64,000 nucleotides of DNA. Source: Mycolicibacterium rhodesiae JS60. Its GTDB lineage: Bacteria > Actinomycetota > Actinomycetes > Mycobacteriales > Mycobacteriaceae. The notes beneath the pieces were generated by a model. That model had not been told where the DNA came from. It saw only the letters and a list, made by a program, of their open reading frames with translations, and searched no databases. This document shows, in pieces, positions 42,782 through 50,951 of this stretch; position 1 is the stretch's first letter, and every line of letters starts with the position of its first letter. Where the stretch lies: the NCBI GenBank assembly GCA_000230935.2, contig AGIQ01000002.1, forward strand, positions 1,736,001 through 1,800,000, in the 5' to 3' direction. A program made the translations under genes and the position numbers.

Positions 42782-44743
42782 GTGACCGACGACCTTGCGC
42801 TGCCGTGCGAGCACCGCCACCGGCGTCGGATCTGGATCGGTCGGTTCGCGGCAGTCACCTTGGCCCTGTTGGCCTTTGCCATGCTCGGGAGCCCACCGGC
42901 CAAGGCCGTCGTCATGTGGCATCCGAAACCGGCACTGCTGCCCACGCCGTGGACCAAGCTGGTCGGACCGGACAACGCACTTCCCGACTACCCGCGCCCG
43001 CAGATGGCGCGCACCGCATGGCTGAACCTCAACGGGGTGTGGGGTTATATGGGCCGGTCCGTGGGCACGGTGCTGCCGGCTCCGCCACCGCCGGCCGCCT
43101 ACCGCGAGCAGATCCTCGTCCCGTATCCCGTCGAGTCCGCCCTGTCCGGTATCGCGCGTCACGACGACGAGATGTGGTACCGCAAAGTCGTCAAGCTGCC
43201 CAGCGATTGGCTGGGACAGCATGTGCTGCTGCACTTCGGCGCGGTCGATCAAATCGCCACCGTCTGGGTCAACGGCACAGAGGTGGCCCACCACGAGGGC
43301 GGCTACACCGCGTTCAGTGTCGACATCACCGAGGCGCTGCGGGGGCCGGGCGCCCAGGAGATCACGGTGCGGGCCCAGGACCGCAACGAAGCCAACCCAT
43401 TCCCGATCGGCAAGCAGCGCAACGACCCCGAGGGACTGTTCTACACCGGTGCCTCGGGAATCTGGCAGACGGTGTGGATGGAGCCGGTGCATGCCACGTA
43501 TATCAACAAGCTCGACATCGCGAGTGACCTGACGAGTCTGGCTGTCACGCCTCGGGTTGCCGGGACCAAGGGCCAGCGCACCATGGTGTTCGTGTCCGAG
43601 CCCGGCGGTCGGGTGATCTCGGCTGCGTCCGCGGGTGCAGGTGACACGATCCGCCTGCCGATTCCCAATCCGCACGTGTGGACGCCCGATGACCCGTTCC
43701 TGTATGACCTGCAGGTCGCACTGGTAAATCCGTCGGGCAAGGTGGTCGACGCGGTGTCCAGTTACGCAGGCCTGCGCACCATCGGCACCATGCCCGATCC
43801 GCAGGGCAGGCCGCGAATCGCTTTGAACGGCAGGATCACCTTCCTGCACGGCCCGCTGGATCAGGGCTACTGGCCGGACGGGATCTACACCGCGCCAACC
43901 GATGACGCGCTGAAATCCGACCTCCTGCGGATCAAGGATCTGGGCATGAACTTCGTGCGCAAGCACGGCAAGGTGGAGCCCGCACGGTGGTACTACTGGG
44001 CGGACAAGCTGGGATTGATGGTGTGGCAGGACATGCCGTCGCTCGATGTGTCCTTGGCCATCCCGGTGGGCCCCGCTCCCGAGCCGTCGGCGGCCGCGAA
44101 GGCCAACTTCGAAAAAGAGATGCTGGCGATGATCGACCAACTGCGCAGCGTGACGTCGATCGTCGGCTGGGTGCCGTTCAACGAGGGCTGGGGTGAGTTC
44201 GACACGGCCCGGATCGCCGGGGTGGCCAAGGCCGCCGACCCGACCCGGATGGTGGACGCGAACAGTGGTGTGAATTGCTGCAAGTCGCGGGGGGACACGT
44301 TGGCCGGCGACGTGTACGACGATCACACCTACGTCGGGCCCGGCGAGCCCAAGATCCACGACGATCTGGTGAAGGCACATTCGAAGGGCCCCACCCCGGT
44401 CGACAGGCGGGTGCGTGTCGACGGTGAATACGGCGGCCTGGGGCTGGTGCTCGACGGCAACCGGTGGCCGGGGCGGCCGCAGGCCTACGAGATGGCCAAA
44501 AGCCCTGCACGTCTGACGGATCGCTACGTCGCGGTCAGTCGCAGACTGGAGGACATCGTCCGCAGGACCGGTCTGTCCGGCGCCATCTACACCCAGACCA
44601 CCGACGTCGAGAACGAGGTCAACGGGTTCTTGAGCTACGACCGCTGGCAGGTCAAGATGCCGATTGCGGTTGTGGCGGAACGTAATCGCGCGGTCATTGC
44701 TGCCGGCACCCCGGGCATGGTGCCACCAGACGTCCGTCGCTGA
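42782..44743 (+). CDS. Secreted glycoside hydrolase family 2 protein
   Basis: A 653-residue enzyme of the beta-galactosidase/glucuronidase/mannosidase clan. The signal peptide is about 15-40 (GRFAAVTLALLAFAMLG, then SPPAKA). A jelly-roll sugar-binding domain (about 60-230, with LHFGAVDQIATVWVNGTEV and HEGGYTAFSVDITEAL), an Ig-like domain (about 235-335) and a TIM barrel follow. The acid/base glutamate is in VPFNEGWGEF, and a likely nucleophile is in RVDGEYGGLGL. Exact sugar specificity cannot be read. The GTG at 42782 directly follows a strong ribosome site. A hairpin terminator follows the gene. Confidence 0.88.
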   Translation: MTDDLALPCEHRHRRRIWIGRFAAVTLALLAFAMLGSPPAKAVVMWHPKPALLPTPWTKLVGPDNALPDYPRPQMARTAWLNLNGVWGYMGRSVGTVLPAPPPPAAYREQILVPYPVESALSGIARHDDEMWYRKVVKLPSDWLGQHVLLHFGAVDQIATVWVNGTEVAHHEGGYTAFSVDITEALRGPGAQEITVRAQDRNEANPFPIGKQRNDPEGLFYTGASGIWQTVWMEPVHATYINKLDIASDLTSLAVTPRVAGTKGQRTMVFVSEPGGRVISAASAGAGDTIRLPIPNPHVWTPDDPFLYDLQVALVNPSGKVVDAVSSYAGLRTIGTMPDPQGRPRIALNGRITFLHGPLDQGYWPDGIYTAPTDDALKSDLLRIKDLGMNFVRKHGKVEPARWYYWADKLGLMVWQDMPSLDVSLAIPVGPAPEPSAAAKANFEKEMLAMIDQLRSVTSIVGWVPFNEGWGEFDTARIAGVAKAADPTRMVDANSGVNCCKSRGDTLAGDVYDDHTYVGPGEPKIHDDLVKAHSKGPTPVDRRVRVDGEYGGLGLVLDGNRWPGRPQAYEMAKSPARLTDRYVAVSRRLEDIVRRTGLSGAIYTQTTDVENEVNGFLSYDRWQVKMPIAVVAERNRAVIAAGTPGMVPPDVRR

Positions 44744-44756
44744 TCAGCGCCCGACA

Positions 44757-44802
44757 GTAACGCCAGGGCGGGGGATCGGCATTTTTCCCGCCATGGCGTT
44801 AC
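44757..44802 (+). terminator. Terminator hairpin after the GH2 gene
   Basis: The outer arms GTAACGCCA (44757-44765) and TGGCGTTAC (44794-44802) pair perfectly, and the stem continues after one mismatch with GGCGGG/CCCGCC. The loop contains TTTTT. Confidence 0.75.
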
Positions 44803-44835
44803 GTTCGCGGCCGCGGTGGATTAGTGTTGCCGCCC

Positions 44836-45171
44836 ATGAGTGATCGACGCAACCTCGGATTGGCGGCAGCTTTGGCCGCCACGGTGGTCATCGGTGCGAC
44901 GGGGACCGCGCATGCCGCACCGCCACCGCCGACCCCCGACCAGGCCAGCGCCGAATGGACGGTCACCGACGGCTATTTCGTCAAACAGATCGGCTGCACC
45001 CCGCAGACCCCGGGCGACCCGCTGTCCATCACCTGGGATCCGCCCGGCTTCATTCCGGGGATCGGTGGGCAGGGGATGATCAACGACGCCAATCCCGCAC
45101 TGGGCGGCCACTTCTCGGCGTGGTGGAATCCCGCGCCCGGCTTCTGGGATGTCCAGTACGAATTCTGCTGA
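44836..45171 (+). CDS. Small secreted protein of unknown function
   Basis: A 111-residue protein with a signal peptide (about 1-28, LGLAAALAATVVIGATGTAH then AAP) and a short mature part containing two cysteines (IGCTPQTPG and the C-terminal EFC), likely forming a disulfide. Tryptophan- and proline-rich segments (ITWDPPGFIPG, FSAWWNPAPGFW) are visible. I do not recognise the family. ATG 44836 was chosen; GTG 44824 is in frame. Confidence 0.75.
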   Translation: MSDRRNLGLAAALAATVVIGATGTAHAAPPPPTPDQASAEWTVTDGYFVKQIGCTPQTPGDPLSITWDPPGFIPGIGGQGMINDANPALGGHFSAWWNPAPGFWDVQYEFC

Positions 45172-45176
45172 GCCGG

Positions 45177-46505
45177 TCAGCCGGCCAATAGCCGGTCGGC
45201 GCTGCGGATCGCCAGCGCAGCCCCGGTCAGCGTCGGGTTGACCGCCAGCGCAGTCGGGATGACCCCGACGGTGGCGAGGTAGAGGTTCTCGGTACCCCAC
45301 ACCTGCCCGAATTCGTCGGTGACGCAGGTGCCGTCGTCATGGGCTCCCATCCGACAGGTGCCCATCACGTGCGCAAACCCCAGCGTCATCCACTGTGGTT
45401 CTATGCCGGCACGGAAGCGCCCCAACGCAGCGGCCAGCTCGTGCTGGTCGGCCAGCACCGAGGCCATCCGCGCGTGATCGGCCTCGCGGAGCGGAACATC
45501 GAAGTGCACGGCTCCGCTGTCGGTGATCGTCATCGTGTTGTCGGGGTGGTTGTCGACGGGGCAGAACGACTGCATCTCCACGAGTTGAGCGCACGGCACA
45601 TCGATATCGGGTGGTGACGGCTGCGCGGGATTGGTGTCGCGCAGCACCATCGTGTTCCACGGTGCACCGTGGGCCGGCGGGATCCACAGCCGCGGGGGTA
45701 GATCGTCGGCACCACCGCACAGCTGCGGATCGAGCACCAGCTGCGAGTACAGCACCGGGTGATAGGTCAGATAGCGGCCCAGCGCCTTGGGTCGAATTCC
45801 CGAGCGGTGCAGCAGGATTGGTGTGCCGAAGGCGCCGGCGGCGACCACCACCGCCGAGGTTTCCAGCATCGCACCGTCGGCGAGCTGCACCCCGCGGACA
45901 CGCCCCTGGTCGAGGACGATGCGCTGCACATCGCCGGTTTCGATGCGCACCCCGGTGCCGGAGAGGATGTCCTGGGTGGCGGCGTAATGGATCGTGCCGG
46001 CATCGACCAGGCGACCCGCCATCGGCTGTTCGCGGATTTCACGGCCGGCCGCCGTGAGGGTGGGTCCCAGGCGCTGAAGGATGCGCTGCTGGCGAACGGA
46101 TCCGGCGAACGTCTCGTCGGCGACGCCCAGATAGCGTTCGGCGTCACCGAGATAGCGGTCCCACTCGGCGGCCGACAGCAGCCCGCCGCGTTCGGACACG
46201 GTGGGTCGCGGGCAGTTGTTGGTCCACAGCACACCCTGCCCGCCGACGGCCGCGGTGATGCACGCCCCCGGCAGTCCCCGCGGCGCAGCCGTCTGGTCGA
46301 AATAGCGGAATTCCGCAGCGATTCCCGCCAGGTACGAATCGGGATCCTGCTGGAAGCGGGCCTGGTTGCGCACGTGCGAACCCGGGGGATCGGAGATCGC
46401 CTGCCCCGATTCCAGGACGGTCACCGCCTGGCCGGTCTCGGCGATCCGGCGGGCGGCAACGGCCCCGATCGGGCCGCTGCCGACCACCACCACCGGGTTC
46501 TCCAC
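45177..46505 (-). CDS. GMC-type FAD oxidoreductase
   Basis: A 442-residue flavoprotein. The N-terminal dinucleotide fold VVVVGSGPIGAVAARRIAETG is clear, as are AAVGGQGVLWTNN and the GMC segment AAGAFGTPILLHRSGI. The C-terminus has HVMGTCRMG and GVIPTALAVNPTLTGAALAIR, matching the GMC C-terminal domain with the catalytic histidine/asparagine region. It is somewhat short (typical 500-550). It oxidises an alcohol or sugar; the substrate is unknown. GTG start at 46505. Confidence 0.9.
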   Translation of the reverse strand: MENPVVVVGSGPIGAVAARRIAETGQAVTVLESGQAISDPPGSHVRNQARFQQDPDSYLAGIAAEFRYFDQTAAPRGLPGACITAAVGGQGVLWTNNCPRPTVSERGGLLSAAEWDRYLGDAERYLGVADETFAGSVRQQRILQRLGPTLTAAGREIREQPMAGRLVDAGTIHYAATQDILSGTGVRIETGDVQRIVLDQGRVRGVQLADGAMLETSAVVVAAGAFGTPILLHRSGIRPKALGRYLTYHPVLYSQLVLDPQLCGGADDLPPRLWIPPAHGAPWNTMVLRDTNPAQPSPPDIDVPCAQLVEMQSFCPVDNHPDNTMTITDSGAVHFDVPLREADHARMASVLADQHELAAALGRFRAGIEPQWMTLGFAHVMGTCRMGAHDDGTCVTDEFGQVWGTENLYLATVGVIPTALAVNPTLTGAALAIRSADRLLAG

Positions 46506-46529
46506 CGCGATGAGGATAGGTGGTCCTGC

Positions 46530-46850
46530 TCATCGGCGTGAGCAGTTCAATGACACCGTGATCGTGCGATTCACCACGATCGGCACCAGGACGTCGCGGC
46601 CCCGACCCCGGTCGATCTCCACCAGCTGGGTCTGGTTCTGGGGGTTGCGAACGCTGGTGACCTCGCACTGAGCCAGCGGTGCCGACCCCACCCGGTCGAT
46701 CCTGACGTCGAAACCCTGTGCCTCCAGCTGACCGATCGTGACGATCGCGGACTCGGCATCGGCCGGGCTCGCCAGGCTGAGCAGCAGTCCGAACGCCGCG
46801 GCTGCGCCGGCAATGGTCACCGCGAGGTGATATTTGAGAGTGCGGGTCAT
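46530..46850 (-). CDS. Small secreted protein, paralog family member 1
   Basis: A 106-residue exported protein: signal peptide about 1-33, then a mature domain of about 70 residues (IVTIGQLEAQGFDVRIDRVG, CEVTSVRNPQ, VPIVVNRTITVSLNC). The two cysteines probably form a disulfide. The same pattern occurs in the genes at 47065 and 60502. The family is common in mycobacteria and has no known function that I can name. It is divergent from 47065 across a mirrored repeat array. Confidence 0.8.
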   Translation of the reverse strand: MTRTLKYHLAVTIAGAAAAFGLLLSLASPADAESAIVTIGQLEAQGFDVRIDRVGSAPLAQCEVTSVRNPQNQTQLVEIDRGRGRDVLVPIVVNRTITVSLNCSRR

Positions 46851-46930
46851 CGTGAAACCTCCTGTGCGGGCGAGCTATTGCGCTCGCGACTTCGTGATGA
46901 CTCCAACAGTGGCGGAGCGGAACAGTCGCG

Positions 46931-47032
46931 GCTTGGAGGTTCTGTGGAGATTGGCTGGAGATCGGCCACCGGCGCGACACCGCGGATTCTCCCGGCCGGA
47001 ACCTCCACCGAATCTCCACAGAACCTCCAAGC
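46931..47032. promoter_or_regulatory. Mirrored TGGAG repeat array between two paralogous genes
   Basis: A 22-bp perfect inverted repeat (46931-46952 with 47011-47032) separated by 58 bases. On the forward strand TGGAG starts at 46934, 46945 and 46956; on the reverse strand CTCCA copies lie at 47003, 47014 and 47025. All steps are exactly 11 bp. Direct repeats at helical spacing are typical of sites for OmpR/PhoB-type response regulators. One array points to each divergent gene. Confidence 0.7.
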
Positions 47033-47064
47033 ACCGGGTGGTGGCACAACGCGATGCTGTGGCC

Positions 47065-47355
47065 ATGAAAACACTCATCATCACCACCGGCGGAGCCGCG
47101 ATCATCGCGGCGGCCGCCGTCGGCTTGGCCGCCACCGCATCCGCAGTCCCGTTGGAAGGTGGCCAGGCCGACGTCGTCATCTCGACGCTCCAGGCACGTG
47201 GCTTCACCGTCCAGGTCAACGGGGCCGTGCCCAACGGGTTGTCGCGCTGCACCGTCACGAGCATCAACGGCTTGCGCGGAACCGAGGACGGGGGAGAGCC
47301 CATCAATCCCGACGTGGCGACGACCGTGTTCGTGTCGGTGGATTGCCTGCACTGA
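47065..47355 (+). CDS. Small secreted protein, paralog family member 2
   Basis: A 96-residue exported protein with a signal peptide (about 1-28) and the mature domain DVVISTLQARGFTVQVNGAV, CTVTSINGLRG, TTVFVSVDC. It is homologous in layout to the divergent gene at 46530 and the gene at 60502, with the two cysteines kept. Function unknown. Its upstream region contains half of the mirrored repeat array. Confidence 0.8.
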   Translation: MKTLIITTGGAAIIAAAAVGLAATASAVPLEGGQADVVISTLQARGFTVQVNGAVPNGLSRCTVTSINGLRGTEDGGEPINPDVATTVFVSVDCLH

Positions 47356-47374
47356 TCGCAGGCGGCCGCCCCCG

Positions 47375-47647
47375 CTACTGGTTGCGCGAAGCCAACCCGG
47401 CGGGGGCGTGCCCGATCGCCCGGTGGATCGCGTCGGCAAGTGCCAGCGCGCTCTCCTCGGTGAGTTCGAGCGCCACGCGGGCTGACGGTCCGAGCGCGGG
47501 ATTGAGCACGTCGATGTTGACGGTGTGCGTGTAGGGCGCATGCACGGCGTGGTCGACATACACCGTGGCCCGGTCGGCGCCGAACCATCCGGTGGCGCCC
47601 TTGCCGCTGCCCTCGATGGTGATGCATTCGGTGAGATAGGTGCACAT
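47375..47647 (-). CDS. DUF6295 family protein
   Basis: A 90-residue soluble protein beginning MCTYLTECITIEGSGKGATGWF and containing VYVDHAVHAPYTHTVNIDVLNP and ARVALELTEESALALADAI. This matches a small conserved actinobacterial family (DUF6295 as I recall it). Function unknown. It lies just downstream of the dienelactone hydrolase gene on the same strand (6-base gap) and is probably in the same operon. Confidence 0.8.
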   Translation of the reverse strand: MCTYLTECITIEGSGKGATGWFGADRATVYVDHAVHAPYTHTVNIDVLNPALGPSARVALELTEESALALADAIHRAIGHAPAGLASRNQ

Positions 47648-47653
47648 ATGGCG

Positions 47654-48409
47654 CTAGCCCTTCAGGTGAGTCGCGAAGAACGCGTCGATGTGTCGCCAGC
47701 CGTCGATGGCGGCATCGACCCGGTAGGCGGGCCGGTCGACCGAGAAGAACGAATGCCCGGCACCGTCGTAGCTGTGGAAGTCGTGCGGCTTGCCCAGCCG
47801 GGTCAGTTCGGCGTCCAGGGCGGCCACCGCGGCCGGCGTCGGGAACCTGTCCTCGGCCCCGAACAACCCGAGCATCGGAGCACTGAGCGTCGGGGCCAGC
47901 TCCAGAATCGGTTTCATCGCTTTGGGCATCCCCTCGGGCGGATCCTCGACGATGAACGCCCCGTAGCAATTCACCACGGCATCGAACGGCAGTGAGCACG
48001 CCGCCAGAAACGCGTGCCGCCCGCCGGAGCAATGCCCGATGACGCCGAATTTCCCGTTGGCGCCCGGCAGACCGCCCAGATGCGCCACCGCGCCGGCGAC
48101 ATCGCCGACCAGTCGTTCGTCCGGCACGCCGCCGGCAGCACGCGCCGCCGCGGCGGCGTCGTCGGGATCGGCGCCGGGCGCCTCGCGCGAGTACAGGTTC
48201 GGGCAGACGACGTGATAGCCGCTCACGGCGAGTCGGCGGACGAATTCCTTGGTCTCCCGGTCATAGCCCGGCATGTGGTGGATCCAGACGATCCCGCCCC
48301 GGGAGCCGTCGGCGAGCGGCCCGGCCCGGTAGGCCTCGATCTCGTCGCCGCCATGCCCGGTGATGGTGATCGTCTCCGCGCGTATGGCATCCGCGCTCGG
48401 TCTAGTCAT
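47654..48409 (-). CDS. Dienelactone hydrolase family protein
   Basis: A 251-residue alpha/beta-hydrolase. The nucleophile elbow GHCSGG carries cysteine, as in dienelactone hydrolases. Asp in FGAEDRFPTP and His in YDGAGHSFFS complete the triad. IVWIHHMPGYDRETKEF is the oxyanion/early loop. It may cleave dienelactones from aromatic degradation or other small esters. The ATG at 48409 was chosen because the protein then begins at the family-typical region. Confidence 0.9.
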   Translation of the reverse strand: MTRPSADAIRAETITITGHGGDEIEAYRAGPLADGSRGGIVWIHHMPGYDRETKEFVRRLAVSGYHVVCPNLYSREAPGADPDDAAAAARAAGGVPDERLVGDVAGAVAHLGGLPGANGKFGVIGHCSGGRHAFLAACSLPFDAVVNCYGAFIVEDPPEGMPKAMKPILELAPTLSAPMLGLFGAEDRFPTPAAVAALDAELTRLGKPHDFHSYDGAGHSFFSVDRPAYRVDAAIDGWRHIDAFFATHLKG

Positions 48410-48455
48410 TCGGCCATCATGGAAGCTGACGTGATCGACGGCAAGGGAGTCCAGC

Positions 48456-49238
48456 GTGAGCACAGCATCCGAGCAGCCTGCAATCGACTACCCACAGGGC
48501 GCCGCGGCCCGTGGACGCATCGAACCGTCACCCCGGCGGGTTCGCGGCTACCTCGGCAGCCAACTGGTCTTCGACACCACCTCGGCGCGCTACGTGTGGG
48601 AAATCCCGTACTACCCGCAGTACTACATCCCTAGCATCGACGTCCGTGCGGAGTTCTTGCGCGACGAGGACCACCCGCAGCACGTGCAGTTCGGCGCGTC
48701 GCGGATGTTCGCCCTGACGGACGGATCGCAGTCGTATCCGTCGGCGGCCCGGGTGTTCGACGACGGCGACGGTCCGGTCGCCGGGTTGGTGCGCTTCGAT
48801 TGGGCGGCGCTGACCTGGTTCGAGGAGGACGAGCCCATCTACGGGCATCCCCGCAATCCCTACGTCCGGGTTGATGCGCTGCGCTCGCATCGGCACGTCC
48901 GGATCGAGCTCGACGGCGTGTTGCTGGCGGACACCGCAAGCCCGGTTCTTCTGTTCGAAACCGGCTTGCCGACAAGGTATTACATCGACCGCACCGATAT
49001 CGCGTTCGAGAACCTCGAGCCGTCGGACACCCAGACGCTGTGTCCGTACAAGGGGGTGACGTCACAGTACTGGTCGGTGCGGGCCGGCGAGAGGCTGCAC
49101 GACGATCTGGCCTGGACCTACCACACCCCGCTGCCCGCGGTCGCGCCGATCACCAACCTGGTCGCCTTCTACAACGAGAAGCTCGACATCACGGTCGACG
49201 GCCTCGCGGTGGGCCGGCCGAGAACGCATTTCTCCTAG
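48456..49238 (+). CDS. DUF427 domain protein (duplicated)
   Basis: A 260-residue protein with two copies of the DUF427 fold. The second (about 145-245) has the typical VRIELDGVLLADTASPVLLFETGLPTRYYI and CPYKGVTSQYWSV. The first (about 30-125) has VRGYLGSQLVFDTTSARYVWE and YYIPSIDV. Function unknown; the family is frequent in actinobacteria. It is divergent from the hydrolase gene by 46 bases. GTG start. Confidence 0.87.
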   Translation: MSTASEQPAIDYPQGAAARGRIEPSPRRVRGYLGSQLVFDTTSARYVWEIPYYPQYYIPSIDVRAEFLRDEDHPQHVQFGASRMFALTDGSQSYPSAARVFDDGDGPVAGLVRFDWAALTWFEEDEPIYGHPRNPYVRVDALRSHRHVRIELDGVLLADTASPVLLFETGLPTRYYIDRTDIAFENLEPSDTQTLCPYKGVTSQYWSVRAGERLHDDLAWTYHTPLPAVAPITNLVAFYNEKLDITVDGLAVGRPRTHFS

Positions 49239-49337
49239 GACCGCCATCCGCTCGGTCGGCGGAAGTCGGCTTATACTTTGCCAGGGCTTGCCGTCAAGAA
49301 GCGACATGAGTTGCGATCTAGCGGTCCGGGGGTGCAT

Positions 49338-50399
49338 ATGACAGTCGAAACAACGGACGAAACCGACTACACGCGGCGGATGGAGCGGCTCCTGCAAGCC
49401 GTCCAGGAACTGTCGCTGGCGCGCAGCCTCCCGGAGATCCAGGTCATCGTGCGAACAGCGGCACGCGAGCTGACCGGGTGTGACGGGGCCTCGTTCGTGC
49501 TCAAAGACAATGGGTTCTGCTACTACGCCGACGAGTACGCGATCGCACCGTTGTGGAAGGGCAGCCGCTTCCCGTTGGAGAACTGCGTCAGCGGGTGGGC
49601 GATGCGCCACCGCGAATCGGTGGTGATTCCGGACATCTACGTCGACGAGCGCGTCCCGCACGAGGCGTACCGCCCCACGTTCGTCAAGAGCATGGTCATG
49701 GTCCCGATTCGCAAGGTCGACCCGATCGGCGCGATCGGCAACTACTGGGCCTTTGAGCGTGAGGCGACCGAGAAGGAAGTCTTCCTGCTCCAGGCGCTGG
49801 CCGACTCGACCTCTATCGCCATGGAGAACGTGCAGCTCTATTCTGAACTCGAACAACGGGTGCGGGACAGAACCGCCGAGCTGGAGCGGGCCAACGACGA
49901 GATACACAAACTCTCGATCACCGACGAGCTGACCGGGCTGAACAATCGCCGAGGCTTCTATCTGCGGTCGGAGGCGGCCCTGCACGCGTCCCGCAGGCAG
50001 GGCGGTTCGTGTCTGCTGGTGTTCCTCGACGTCGACGGCCTGAAGCTGGTCAACGATACGCAAGGGCACGAGGTGGGCGACGCCTTGCTCGCCGATGTCG
50101 GCGAGCTGTTGAGCGGCACCTTGCGTGAGTCCGATGTCATCGCTCGCATCGGTGGCGACGAGTTCTGCGTCCTGATCGTCGAACCCGACTGCGATCAGAC
50201 GGCCCTGCGAAACCGCCTACTCGACGCCTTTGACCGCTTCAACGAGGACAGCGACCGGACGTACGTCTTGTCGGCCAGTATCGGGATGGTCGCCGTGGCG
50301 CCGGCCGACGCCGACACCATCGACGAACTGCTCTCGCGGGCCGACGAGCTGATGTACGAGGAGAAGAAGGGCAAGCCGACATCACGTCGGCCCGCCTGA
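49338..50399 (+). CDS. GAF-GGDEF diguanylate cyclase
   Basis: A 353-residue signalling enzyme making cyclic di-GMP. The GAF sensor domain (about 15-165) contains CDGASFVLKDNGFCYYAD, and a short coiled-coil linker (about 170-195) leads to the GGDEF domain (about 195-350). The active site RIGGDEF is intact. An RESD motif five residues before it matches the inhibitory I-site (RxxD), so product inhibition is likely. The start codon is the ATG at 49338. There is no EAL domain. The GAF ligand is unknown. Confidence 0.93.
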   Translation: MTVETTDETDYTRRMERLLQAVQELSLARSLPEIQVIVRTAARELTGCDGASFVLKDNGFCYYADEYAIAPLWKGSRFPLENCVSGWAMRHRESVVIPDIYVDERVPHEAYRPTFVKSMVMVPIRKVDPIGAIGNYWAFEREATEKEVFLLQALADSTSIAMENVQLYSELEQRVRDRTAELERANDEIHKLSITDELTGLNNRRGFYLRSEAALHASRRQGGSCLLVFLDVDGLKLVNDTQGHEVGDALLADVGELLSGTLRESDVIARIGGDEFCVLIVEPDCDQTALRNRLLDAFDRFNEDSDRTYVLSASIGMVAVAPADADTIDELLSRADELMYEEKKGKPTSRRPA

Positions 50400-50402
50400 T
50401 CC

Positions 50403-50825
50403 TCAGTCGTCGGTGACGGTCAGCTTGACGTCGATATTGCCTCGCGTCGCATTGGAGTACGGGCACACCTGATGCGCCTTTTCGGCCAGCGCAACGGCGG
50501 TCTCATGGTCGACGTTGGGCAGTACCACCTCGAGCTCGACCGCCAGGACGAATCCGCCGGCATCATTGCTACCCAGTGAAACCTTGGCTCCCACAGCCGA
50601 ATCGGTGACGTCGGCCTTCTCCTGGCGGGCGACCAGCCGCAGCGCGGAGTGATAGCACGCCGCATAGCCGATGGCGAACAATTGTTCGGGATTGGTCCCG
50701 ACACCCGAACCGCCCAGCTCCTTCTGGATGCTCAGGTCCAGGTCGAGCTTGCCGTCGGAGGTGCGCCCGTGGCCATCGCGGCCGTCGCCGGTGGCCAGCG
50801 CCTCTGCGACATACAGAACGTTCAT
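50403..50825 (-). CDS. ohr: Organic hydroperoxide resistance protein (Ohr/OsmC family)
   Basis: A 140-residue thiol peroxidase. The two reactive cysteines are in YAACYHSALRLVA and HQVCPYSNAT, as in Ohr. It reduces organic hydroperoxides in the cytosol using lipoyl or dithiol donors. It starts at ATG 50825. There is no adjacent OhrR-type MarR gene. It converges with the GGDEF gene over a 3-base gap. Confidence 0.93.
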   Translation of the reverse strand: MNVLYVAEALATGDGRDGHGRTSDGKLDLDLSIQKELGGSGVGTNPEQLFAIGYAACYHSALRLVARQEKADVTDSAVGAKVSLGSNDAGGFVLAVELEVVLPNVDHETAVALAEKAHQVCPYSNATRGNIDVKLTVTDD

Positions 50826-50951
50826 GCCGATTCCCTTCCTAGGTGGTACGTGCGATATCTAAAAACCATTGGCTTGCCAGGAATCATCCGGATAGGGCGA
50901 TACCCGTGGCGAACGCCTTCATCGGAGCCAACCTACGCGTACCCTGCGCGC

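Noticed and set aside
42467..44380. 637-codon reverse-strand frame
   Set aside because: Antisense to the GH2 gene, whose catalytic motifs are intact. The predicted protein is rich in His, Arg and Gly without domains.
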